From Notospermus geniculatus (lineage: Eukaryota > Nemertea > Pilidiophora > Heteronemertea > Lineidae): a stretch of 64,000 nt of DNA. The stretch lies in contig NMRB01000508.1 of assembly GCA_002633025.1 (NCBI GenBank), positions 120,600 through 184,599 of the forward strand, given 5' to 3'. The notes below the pieces were generated by a model. It did not search any database. It was not told the origin of the DNA and worked only from the letters and a program-made list of their open reading frames with translations. Below are positions 42,466 through 53,400 of this stretch, in pieces (within the stretch, counting starts at the first letter, position 1; each line of letters opens with the position of its first letter). A program made the position numbers and the translations under genes.

Positions 42466-42831
42466 CATTTAACACCTGTTCTTGAGTGAATGAACTGTAT
42501 AACTCTTTTGCTGTCAAGACTGTGAAGAATTCTTTTATTCAGCGAGTTTGAAGGCTGTCCATGAACGTGACAAAGTAAGAATATCTGTCGGTGAAGACCA
42601 AGGAAACATGGCAGTTACTATCACCTGAACTTTAACCCGCTTGAGCGCACACATTTAACACCTGTTCTTGAGTGAATGAACTGTACTTAACTCTTTTGCT
42701 GTCAAGACTGTGAAGAATTCTTTTATTCAGCGAGTTTGAAGGCTGTCCATGAACGTGACAAAGTAAGAATATCTGTCGGTGAAGACCAAGGAAACATGGC
42801 AGTTACTATCACCTGAACTTTAACCCGTTTT
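42461..42831 (+). repeat. 186-bp tandem duplication, two copies
   Basis: 42461-42646 and 42647-42831 are almost identical (GCACACATTTAACACCTG to CTGAACTTTAACCCG). The duplication borders the 62-bp satellite directly. Confidence 0.9.
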
Positions 42832-42904
42832 TAAAGTTCTAATTTTTCTTACCTTAAAGAAAATTTGCCAAAAAAAGTATTTGACACACAAGGTTCCAGA
42901 TGTA

Positions 42905-43022
42905 GGGCCATATTCTAGAAGCTTCCTTAAGTGTAAGGTCGACCTTAATCTTTTGTATTCTACCCTGCAAACAATAGCTAAAGATCGACCTTACACTTAA
43001 GGAAGCTTCTAGAATACGGCCC
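42905..43022. mobile_element. 118-bp MITE, GGGCCATATTCTAGAAGC arms
   Basis: Two arms of about 44 bases pair almost perfectly: GGGCCATATTCTAGAAGC with GCTTCTAGAATACGGCCC, and CCTTAAGTGTAAGGTCGA with TCGACCTTACACTTAAGG. Confidence 0.9.
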
Positions 43023-43202
43023 GTAATATAACATCCTACGCACTGTTTAGCGCCATTTCCTTGCAAGACGTAATATTACGCCCTACGCAAGCTACGATCT
43101 TCGGGTGTTTTCGGGGATTCCCCGGCTTTTGTCATGACGTAGTATGATGTGCTACGCAGTTAACGCGTTAAACAGTGCCTAAGATATGCAAGACCTTCAA
43201 AC

Positions 43203-43571
43203 AATGAGGAACCCGCAGAACTACGCCACGACGTGGTGCTGTCAGTGTAAGACCCGGAAGTCCTATTTTCTAACAGTATTTCCATTTACTTCTTGCCCCA
43301 AAATAAACCACTCTCTTTGGTTCAATTTTGATTAAATTACACTGTCCTGTTTCATGTTCAAAGTTCTCCATATATCACTGCTTTGTTTCGTCAGAAATGC
43401 CACAGGATGCCAATACTGACAACGTCTTTTGGTGAAACTTCCACGGAAAATTGTGTAGAAAAATGTACACATGCTTTGACTACGTGACGTCAACAGCAGA
43501 AAAAATGACGTCACTACGTCATTCGGGTCTTATACTGACTGCGCCATCTGCAGTCATGCGGGTTCCCCATT
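43203..43571. mobile_element. AATGAGGAACCCGC MITE, copy 4
   Basis: The ends AATGAGGAACCCGCAG and CATGCGGGTTCCCCATT are inverted, and TAAGACCCGGAAG and CGGGTCTTA pair inside. It holds GTGACGTCAAC and ATGACGTCACTACGTCA. Confidence 0.8.
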
Positions 43572-44861
43572 GATTAACTCATTGTACAACTTGACTGACA
43601 CAAGGTTAATACTAACTGAATGACCTGTAGAAAAACCTGGGCCGACTGCACGGAAAGTCCGATGGTGCTACGGGCGCCTATGGGATATAGTTATAACACA
43701 TTTTCTCATTAACTATTAAAACCACCGATAGGCACTGAAAGCACAATCGGACTCTCTGCGATCGGCCCTGATTTTCTGCTGATTGGCACCATAAAGCAAT
43801 CGAGTGCTGGTGTGGCTGGTTGAACTTGTGTGGTAAACTTGTATGACAACATTATGTGTTTAGGCCTACACACAAGAACACTAGGCCGACGACGGACGGA
43901 CACTGCGTCACGACTATAGCTCACAGGCAAGCTAAAAAACCCTGGACTGAACAATAATCCCTGTGTCTGGGAATGACAAAGTCGTGAGCCGAACTGCCGA
44001 AGTATCAAAATGCTTTCCTTTTCAGCTTTCATCAAGGCCTGCCAGCAACGTATACAGCCTCCCCTGACAAGTCTAGTGATTTGTACAATGGTTTAGAAAT
44101 GTGCCCTTGTTAACTCTTTCAGTGCCAGAAATACGGGTTTTAGACCACTTTTCCCATAAAAATTTCAGGGGATAAAGAATTCAGATAGACACCCCAAATC
44201 AGCCTCAGAATGTTTGTTTCTACGTCTTCTTTCAACAAAACAACCAAGAAAACAATTTGTGGTGGGAACATTTCCAAAAATTGATCACAAAAACTATATT
44301 TTTTTTGCAAAAAAGGCCAATTTTTGCCCCAAAATGAGGTGCAGCACAACCACCCAGTCCTAAATACCACACAGTTCCACTGTCCACAGCGAGAGAGCCA
44401 TATAGAACAGTATTAGAGATTGCAGAGACATCTGGTGTTCATCTGGTGAACTGAAATGTCCCAAAAATCCATAGACATACCAGTACGTCTTTGGCACTGA
44501 GAGTTCGACGACGACAGATGACAGACAAACCGGTACTGGTACCTCGTATTGGAGGTGGGCAACATGCTACGCCTCCTACTGGATGCAGGCATATAAAAAC
44601 TTGAAAATCAGAGAGGAAGAGCATGGGAGGGGAGGGGAGGGGGATTTTTCCCTTCCTCTGCCCTCTAACAAGTATACTTTATGAGCACAAGAAATATGTA
44701 ATAGAAAAAAATCATGCCGAAAATTCGACCTCGGTGGAGCAACTAATTGCTCTTGATTATGACCAAATTTTGTGCATGTCAAATGTGAGGAAGTATTTCT
44801 TCTGCAGTTCGTCTAAGGCACTGGACATTGTCATGGGGCTATCCCATTAAACTTATCNCCC
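43572..44861. other. 1.3 kb without recognisable genes
   Basis: No coding homology or clear repeat was seen. A single N lies at 44858, four bases before the start of the large duplication. Confidence 0.4.
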
Positions 44862-45452
44862 AAAATGAGTTACATCAATATTGAAATATAATCGAAAGAC
44901 CTGAACTCATTTTTGTAAGCTTCCTCCTATATCAAGCCGATTTCACCAGGCTGCCTACCGTCTTAGGTATCCACTCTACGGCCCGAAGGAAGTTTCTGAC
45001 AATGCCCAAACCTCTCCACAGATTAACTGACGCACCTGTAGCCAGGGAGAAGAAATCTCCCCACATTTGAACATTTTTAGCTTTCTCTCTGGATTAATGC
45101 TCAATCTCACTTTGCGCTCCCAGGCAGAGCTGAGCTCTGTCATTTATCCAATGTTCGATTGCTTTTAAAATAGGCTTCCTCTCTGTTTTCAGAACACCAC
45201 CAGAGGAGCTTGAGACTATACAGAGTAATGGCTCATATAATGAACCTTTTAATATGCAGAGAATGAGCTCTGTATATACACCCATAGGCCCTGAGGCAGT
45301 TCATTGACAGCTTCCTATGTAAAGCTTCTAGTCCCCTCAAGCAGTTAGCCTTGAAATAGCCTGTGCTTCCATCTAGTGTCAAGACTGGTACTAGACAACA
45401 GGCACAAGAGCAAATCACCAACAAGAGTAATTCATAGCCAGATCGAGTTCAG

Positions 45453-45560
45453 GGGCCTGTTTCAAATAGTAACTTTAAGCTAATGGTACCTTTAACCAAA
45501 TGGAAAATGCATTGAAGTTAATGGTAGCATTAGCTAAAAGTCACTTTATGAAACAGGCCC
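45453..45560. mobile_element. GGGCCTGTTTCA...TGAAACAGGCCC MITE
   Basis: The 108-base element has perfect 12-base ends, and TTAATGGTA and TACCTTTAA motifs fold inside. The partner in duplication copy 2 (48423-48514) has lost part of the left arm. Confidence 0.85.
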
Positions 45561-46148
45561 AAGCTCATTATAGCACACCATAAGGCCATGCTTATTTTTG
45601 TTGGATTATGGATTTTTACCTCAGAATGCAAGTATTGTAGGGAGAAAAAAAAGGTCTTTCGCTGCCTGCTTCATTACTAGAATCTATAAATCTTCCCCGT
45701 CAGCCTGTTCACGTTTTTGCGCAAGGCATGCTGGGAGCGATGGGATGGGGCGTGTGTGGTAAAACACCAGAAGGTTTTTAGTGACCACACAGAATTTTTC
45801 AATTGGGTTTTACGATCAGCGTGGAAAAAACTGTTTTTGTGTTTGCTGGGGCCGGCGGGGAAAAAAGACTGCTGAATATGGTAGGGAGGGAAATATAAAT
45901 TTTTTCACTTTCTGATTTTTTAAGGTCGGCGGGTCCGTAATCCAACAAATAAAATAACGTGGCCAAAGTCCAAGTAAACACTTCCAAATCCAGCCTGGAT
46001 GCTCCTGATATATCCCAAGTCCACAACATTCTACCAGCCCCAAAAGCACTTGATTGATTCAGATCATGAGGTAGCTATCTTGGTGTAAAAGCTGCTGGAA
46101 TTATCCCAAGATTATGCAGACAGATTAACATTGTTTTGAACGACATGG

Positions 46149-46304
46149 GGCCGGTTGCACAAAACTCATGTTAGCGCTAACATGGTGTTAGCGCTAACAT
46201 TTATGTTAGATGACGTCAAAATCCATTGTCATTTTACGTCATTTAACATGATGTTAGCGCTAACATCATGTTAGCGCTAACATGAGTTTTGTGCAACCCA
46301 GCCC
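46149..46304. mobile_element. GGCCGGTTGCACAAAAC MITE, filled site in copy 1
   Basis: This 156-base foldback has ends GGTTGCACAAAACTCATG and CATGAGTTTTGTGCAACC and four ATGTTAGCGCTAACAT palindromes. TGG borders both sides. The equivalent place in copy 2 (near 49131-49140) has a single TGG and no element. Confidence 0.9.
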
Positions 46305-46887
46305 TGGCCCCAGTCAAAAATGGCATTTAAAATCCCATATCAATGCACCTTAAAACTTGCTGAAAATGTTGGCAAAAATAGTGAAAACTTAAATATCTTT
46401 TCTATGTACACTGGTCTACTACTATAGTACGATTACACTGTAAATCATCTAGACCCCGATGGGAGGACCCTTTGGTTGTCAGGCAGACCTTGGTATTGTT
46501 GGTGAAGTCTGGCTATTGACATGCGTTTATTGACAGGACACTTCCAGCCAATCCCATGCACCATGCCTGTGTTCAATTTCGAATCAAGGCATAGTTGCAT
46601 GTTCTGGGCCTATTTTGAACCAATGTTCAGCTGGTTAGAAAACAATATACGTTAGACCGTTTAGAGTAAACCCTAAATTCATTGTTGTCCAGTTACGCCC
46701 ATCGGGGTCCAGATGATTTAAACGTACTTTAGTAGAAATGATCAAGTGATCGTCACTGGAGTTCGGGCCACAACGTTATCATGTCAAGACTTTTGACTAA
46801 CAATCCACTTTTGATGAGTTAGTATAATCCATGCAACTAACACCTTGAAAATTATCAATCCAAATGAACCTAATAAACCAACCCTAA

Positions 46888-47212
46888 GGCCAAAAAAAGT
46901 ATATCTGTTTCTTGTCCGCGCTCACGTCACTCCCGAGCCCTTCGCATCGAAAATTTTTTTCTCACCAATTTAAAATTTGCTCACTTTACTTCCGCAGCAC
47001 CTTCTATAAAATGCATAGAAATGCTTCACTACTTGATATTGATTTTTCATGAAACTTGTGCTTTAAACATGTAGAGAGATAGTTGGCTGGTAATATTTCC
47101 CCTCATCCATGAAGACAACTGAAAAAAAATTATTGGAAAATAAAAAAAAATTTGCATGCCCGCATCAATTTCTGCTGAGTTGCTGGACAAGAAACAGATG
47201 ATTTTTTTGGCC
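46888..47212. mobile_element. GGCCAAAAAAAGTATATC TIR element, filled site in copy 1
   Basis: The 325-base element has TIRs of about 28 bases (CTGTTTCTTGTCC inside the left, GGACAAGAAACAG inside the right). TAA precedes it and TGA follows it. Copy 2 reads CCCTAAGTAGTC straight through. It lies 10 bases beyond the stop codon of the distal SLC33A1 exon, so it would be in the 3' UTR. Confidence 0.9.
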
Positions 47213-47225
47213 TGAGTAGTCTTTA

Positions 47226-47408
47226 TCAACTTTTATCCTTTTTGTCAGTAGCACTGGACGTCCAATCGCTATCTGGTAAAGTTTGTAGATGGCGAACTTT
47301 GCGAGATCTCATGACGAGCCAGATTATTCCAATGACAACACAAACCACTGATTCGATGTAGTATCCATCTGTAGTGATCGTACACGTGCCACCGTCTTTC
47401 TGACAGGC
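47226..47408 (-). CDS. SLC33A1: SLC33A1 terminal exon, distal duplicate
   Basis: It encodes 60 residues from ACQKDGGTCTITTDGYYIES to ATDKKDKS and stop, preceded on the minus strand by the acceptor CTTCCCGTTTCAG. It differs from the proximal copy (49720-49902) at only two bases, one silent and one giving Val for Ile in IIWL(V/I)M. It contains the last membrane helix (VVCVVIGIIWL) and cytosolic tail. It could be an alternative last exon, an inert duplicate or a misplaced haplotype. Confidence 0.8.
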   Translation of the reverse strand, partial: ACQKDGGTCTITTDGYYIESVVCVVIGIIWLVMRSRKVRHLQTLPDSDWTSSATDKKDKS

Positions 47409-50400
47409 CTGAAACGGGAAGAAGGTTTTGTGAGTTGCTGGCATTCCCCACTCTAGCAAAAGTCATCTTCACTGAGTTCAGGTAAAGACTCGGCTTCTCC
47501 TCCCTGACCTTCACGCAAGCAAACCACATTCTGCGTTCAACCTGCCGTGTGCAAAAATTAATTTACTGTATTGTTTTTAACACAGTTCCATGTCCCAGTC
47601 CCTATCCAATTCCACCCCTCACCTGGTTTCCTCATTGGGGTCATGATTGATATACATTGTGTAGCAACACATGTATATCAGGAGGGAGCTTTGAATGATG
47701 ACTGAATGAGTTACTTCACCTACTCAAACCTCGCTGAAACTTCCAATGATGAAAGGCCTTTCTATTATATTTACAAAGCACCCCAAAAGCAGTTACATCA
47801 ATATTGAAATATAATCGAAAGACCTGAACTCATCATTGCAAGCTTCCTCCTATATCAATAATCGAAAGACCTGAACTCATCATTGCAAGCTTCCTCCTAT
47901 ATCAAGCCGATTTCACCAGGCTGCCTACCGTCTTAGGTATCCACTCTACGGCCCGAAGGAAGTTTCTGACAATGCCCAAACCTCTCCACAGACTAACTGA
48001 CGCACCTGTAGCCAGGGAGAAGAAATTGCCCCACTTTTGAACATTTTTAGCTTTCTCTCTGGATTAATGCTCAATCTCACTTTGCGCTTGGCTGAGCTGA
48101 GCTGTCATTTGTCCAATGTTGGATTGCTTTTAAAATAGGCTTCCTCTCTGTTTTCAGAACACCACCAATACCAGAGGGGCTTGAGAATGTACAGAGTAAT
48201 GGCTCATATAATGAGCCTTTTAATATGCAGAGAATGAGCTCTGTGTATACACCATAGGCCCTGAGGCAGTTCATTGACAGCTTCCTATGTAAAGCTTTTA
48301 GTCCCCTCGAGCAGTTAGCCTTGAAATAGCCTGTGCTTCCATCTAGTGTCAAGACTGGTACTAGACAACAGGCACAAGAGCAAATCACCAACAAGAGTAA
48401 TTCACAGCCAGATCGAGTTCAGGGGCCTGTTTCACAATGGTACCTTTAACCAAGTGGAAAATGCATTGAAGTTAATGGTAGCATTAGCTTAAAGTCACTT
48501 TATGAAACAGGCCCAAGCTCATTATAGCACACCATAAGGCCATGCTTATTTTATTTTTGTTGGATTATGGATTTTTACCTCAGAATGCAAGTATTGTAGG
48601 GAGAAAAAAAACAAAAAAAAGGTCTTTCGCTGCCTGCTTCACCGTCACTCGAAAGTATAAATCTTCCCCGTCAGCCATCTTGCCTGTTCACGTTCCTGCG
48701 CAAGGCATGCTGGGAGCGATGGGATGGGGTGTGTGTCGTAAAACACCGGAAGGTTTTTAGCGACCACGCAGAAATGCAAAATTTTTCAACTGGGTTTTAC
48801 GATCAGTGTGGAAAAATTGTTCTCGTGTTTGCTGGGGCCGGCGGGGAAAAAAGACTGCCGAAAAAGGTAGGGAGGGAAATATATATTTTTTCACTTTCTG
48901 ATTTTTTAGGGTCGGCGGGTCCGTAACCCAACAAATAAAATAAGCGTGGCCAAAGTCAAAGTAAACACTTCCAAATCCATCCTGGATGCTCCTGATATAT
49001 CCCAAGTCCACAACATTCTACCAGCCCCAAAAGCACTTGATTGATTCAGATCATGAGGTAGCTATCTTGGTGTAAAAGCTGCTGGAATTATCCCAAGATT
49101 ATGCAGACAGAATAACATCGTTTTGAACGACCTGGCCCCCAGTCAAATATGGCATTTAAAATCCCATATCAATGCACCTTAAAACTTGCTGAAAACGATG
49201 GCAAAAATAGTGAAAACTTAAATATCTTTTCTATGTACACTGGTCTACTACTATAGTACGTTGTTTAAATCATCTGTACCCCGATGGGAGGACACTTTGG
49301 TTGTCAGGCAGACCTTGGTATTGTTGGTGAAGTCTGGCTATTGAAATGCTTTTTATTGACAGGACACTTCCAGCCAATCCCATGCACCATGCTGTGTTCA
49401 ATTTCGAATCAAGGCCTAGTTGCATGTTCTGGGCCTATTTCGAACCAATGTTCAGCTGGTTAGATAACAATGTACGTTGGACCGTTTAGAGTAAACCCAA
49501 AATTCATTGTCTGGTTATGCCCATCGGGGTCTAGATGATTTAAACGTACTTTAGTAGAAATGATCAAGTGATCGTCACTGGAGTTCGGGCCAGAATGTTA
49601 TCATGTCAAGACTTTTGACTAACAATCCACTTTTGATGAGTTAGTATAATCCATGCAACTAACACCTTGAAAATTATCAATCCAAATGAACCTAATAAAC
49701 CAACCCTAAGTAGTCTTTATCAACTTTTATCCTTTTTGTCCGTAGCACTGGACGTCCAATCGCTATCTGGTAAAGTTTGTAGATGGCGAACTTTGCGAGA
49801 TCTCATGATGAGCCAGATTATTCCAATGACAACACAAACCACTGATTCGATGTAGTATCCATCTGTAGTGATCGTACACGTGCCACCGTCTTTCTGACAG
49901 GCCTGGAACGGGAAGAAGGAGTTGTGAGTTGCTAGCATTCCCCACTCTAGCAAAAGTCACCTAAACTGAGTTCAAGTAAAGACTTGGCTTCTCCTCCCTT
50001 GACCTTCCCGCAAGCAAACCACATTCCGCGTTCAACGTGCCGTGTGCGAAAATTGATTTCCCGGTCCCAAAAATAGCAACCAATCACGGCAAAGTTTGCA
50101 TCGGCAGCATGGGTATGTTGTTGTCGACACCCAACACCCACGTGTTTCCGGTAATGACGTTGACCAATCAAAATTTGATAAAGTGACATCATTGATATTT
50201 TTTCTTCGGAGAAATGAGGCTTCTGATTGGGTACACGAGAAAATCCCAAAGCGTTGAACACGGAATCTGGACTGCTTGCTGCAGAGTGTAGGAAGAGGTT
50301 AGCCGATTTCACACGATGCATTATGCAGAATGGCAAAAGTAGGCACTGAGGAAAGGGTTGACGCGTCTGAGTCTGATCAGAAGTTGACGAACGCTTACCT

Positions 50401-53400
50401 TGGAAAGTTCTGCCGAATCACATGATCCACTGGCACCTATGCACGACTTCCACGTAAAGTTATCGACTAAAGATAATGCTACAGTTGTTGGCCAGTTACC
50501 ACCTGAGAGAAAAGAAGGATGAATTCACTTGTGGCGTCCTTCATATCAGATCAACACACTTACACATTTTGAGAACAATGGGTATTTTGGGAGTGAAACA
50601 CATTTTGAGAACAATGGGTATTTTGGGAGTGAAGCACATTTTGAGAACAATGGGTATTTTGGGAGTGAAGCACATTTTGAGAACAATGGGTATTTTGGGA
50701 GTGAAGCACATTTTAAGAACAATGGGTATTTTGGGAGTGAAGCACATTTTGAGAACAATGGGTATTTTGGGAGTGAAGCACATTTTAAGAACAATGGGTA
50801 TTTTGGGAGTGAAACACATTTTGAGAACAATGGGTATTTTGGGAGTGAAGCACATTTTAACAACAATGGGTATTTTGGGAGTGAAGCACAATACAGAGGA
50901 CACGTACAGTGTCCTTAAATGTGACCCTCCACAGCAAAACCAGTCGCATGTCACTCTTAGCTTGGCAGGTTGAGACCTTATAAATTTTTGCTCTAATGGA
51001 GCACACTCATGATGGTTAGGGTTATGAAAGAAGCGCCTTACCTAGATTAGCCACAGTGTTAAGTAACGTCATATAGGTGCCACCGATGGCTGGGTCGCTG
51101 ATTTTGGCATTGAAGGCCATCAAGGAGACGAACATACAATATAAAGCCACCTGAAAGAGGGAGAACGCAAGCTCAATTTGATGCAATTTTAAGCAAAGCA
51201 AGTTGTACAAACTCACCACAGTTATTGTATTGTATTACATTTTTCCGTCAGGGCCGAAGCCAAAGCATTATTGGCCGTGGTAAGGACATCCTGAGAATAT
51301 CAGGCGTTCTTACTGCTCGCTCCCTTCGTCACCGCAGACAAACCCCTGAGGAAATCCGCCTGATTTGCTGGGCTACTTGGCGCACGAGAAAATGCGCCCA
51401 ATCAGCAAACGCCATTCTGAGTCACCTTAAGATGACAGGCATTACACGTAGATTGTCTCGTAGTGTCACGCACAACACAGTGCTGAAGTACCTCAGCTTC
51501 CCCACCTCACCCTAACTAGAGATCAGTTACACGTATACATGTATAACGGCCCTTGTAATATTCACAGCCAAGCAGCTGACATTGTTTACGCTGACGCAGG
51601 CCGACAATTAACCTATTTACACCGCTGGATTCAATCTAAGTTGAGTTCAGCCTACCCTACATTCATCGCACAGAATGTATATCATTCTCAGGCCACACGT
51701 CGCCAAACAGATACGCCGAGGGAGTAATATCATGTTGACCTGGGTCAGCTTTGTTCAAACCTGCGTAGTTCATGTGTATCAATCAGCGGCCAACTTGGGA
51801 TGAGATGGTGGGATGAACATTTGCTGGAATGGCTTTGATACTCCACGGATTCCGGCGAATTTCGGCAGGGGTTTGTGTGAGCGGATGAAGAGGAGCGAGG
51901 TAAAAACCCCTGCTGTGGGAGGATGTGGTAAGTACGGAAGAGGCCATCACAAGCTACTCATGTTCCTCTCTTGGATGGGGTCTTTTACTTGCCCTTGCAA
52001 AGAAACAAGGTACTAGGCACCACAGCTTACTGTCCCATGCGACGGACGTGAAGAGCCGGGAATGAAAAATCCCATAATGGCCTGGGCTGGATTCGAACCC
52101 GGGACCTGCCACTTGCTGAGTGGACGTGATACCCGGTAACCACCAGGCTATCAGGGCTCCTCAAGTTATCACACCACACCACCACAGGTCACCACAGTTA
52201 TCACACCAGCCCAGATAGAAAAACAAACTGATTTCATCTAATCTACCACAGCAGGGTGTGAGAGGGGAAAACATCTGGTACACCCGCAGAAATAGAAAAA
52301 GACCTCACCTGATGCAGGGCAAAAGTAAATAGGATAACTCCGTAATAATAGAAAGGATAGTCCCCATTTGGTAGTCTTGTTGATGGCGTCCACCAGACAA
52401 TCAAAGTAAAGAATAAACCCATGAATAATCTGCAAATACGACAAGACAAGGGCATTCAGAAGTGAGACTTTTCTGGAATAGACGATATCACTCCAAAAGA
52501 GTGCAGCACCTGACGAGTCCAGCATCATGACTTCCCGCGCGTCATTTCATGTCTTGATGCGAGACGAAAAAAAATTGTTTCCCGACGTCATGATCGCTGA
52601 AACAACTGGATTTTTTTTCGAGTCACGTCATGCCGTTCAGAAATGACGTGCGGGACGTCAGGACGCTGGACCCATCAGGGGCTGTACTCTTTTGGAGTGA
52701 TATCGTCTACTGAAAACCAACTCAGAAAGTTGCAGTGACCAGCAATACATCTCATGCAAATTGGTATATTTATGAAGCACGCAACAAGGCCTAGATGCAA
52801 GGATTTGTCATGTCTTCAAAGCTTCAAAGCTTTTACACTTCTGGTAGCTCGACTTGAAAGTGCCAGCCTGAAGAAGACCCCGGTTGGGGTCGAAAATTTG
52901 TTAAGATTCTGGCAATTGACTTCCTGTTTATCATCTTCAAAGTGACACATACAATGATAAAATCTCACCTAAAAGGAATGGCTTTGAGGAAAATATCCAT
53001 TGGTCTTGGTCCAGCAGTGTATTTGCTTATCACAATTGGTAGGAGGACCTGGATGGGGACCATGGGCACAGCTAACAACGCTAGCTTCTCCTTGGGCACT
53101 CCTTTCTCTATCAACTTGAGTCCGGTCACAGAATCGGCCGCAGCAAACCCCATCTGAAAGTAATCATCGCGGAAAGTTCATTGAGATTTAGCTGCTTCAT
53201 GTCAGGAGAGGTCTCAAACCAGTGTTATATCTAGGCCATTTTAGAGTGGTGCCACGCCATGCCCCCAAAAGGGGGCGCCATTGTGCCCTTTTTTAACCCC
53301 CTAGGGTGCCATGCCCCTAAAAAAATTTTAAAAAAAAAGGTTTTTAGTACCCCCAGACCCTTTGCCATGGTCCCTTTTGTATTTGGTCATATCACCTTAG

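Larger units (their letters stand above)
44862..47570 (-). repeat. Segmental duplication, copy 1 (distal to SLC33A1)
   Basis: It aligns end to end with 47783-50061, from GTTACATCAATATTGAAATA to CCGTGTGC(A/G)AAAATT. It carries one SLC33A1 terminal exon. It is longer than copy 2 mainly because of two TIR elements (46149-46304 and 46888-47212) absent from copy 2. Flanking sequence differs by an estimated 6-14% by eye. Confidence 0.9.

Noticed and set aside
47226-47459. Treating the minus-strand frame from its first in-frame start as the protein
   Set aside because: The residues before ACQKDGG are intron: a consensus acceptor precedes GCC and the homology to SLC33A1 starts there. The same holds for 49720-49953.
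50476-50973. Long frames on both strands with 12-residue repeats
   Set aside because: The 36-base repeat has no stops in several frames at once, as expected of a simple array inside an intron, and has no start or splice support.
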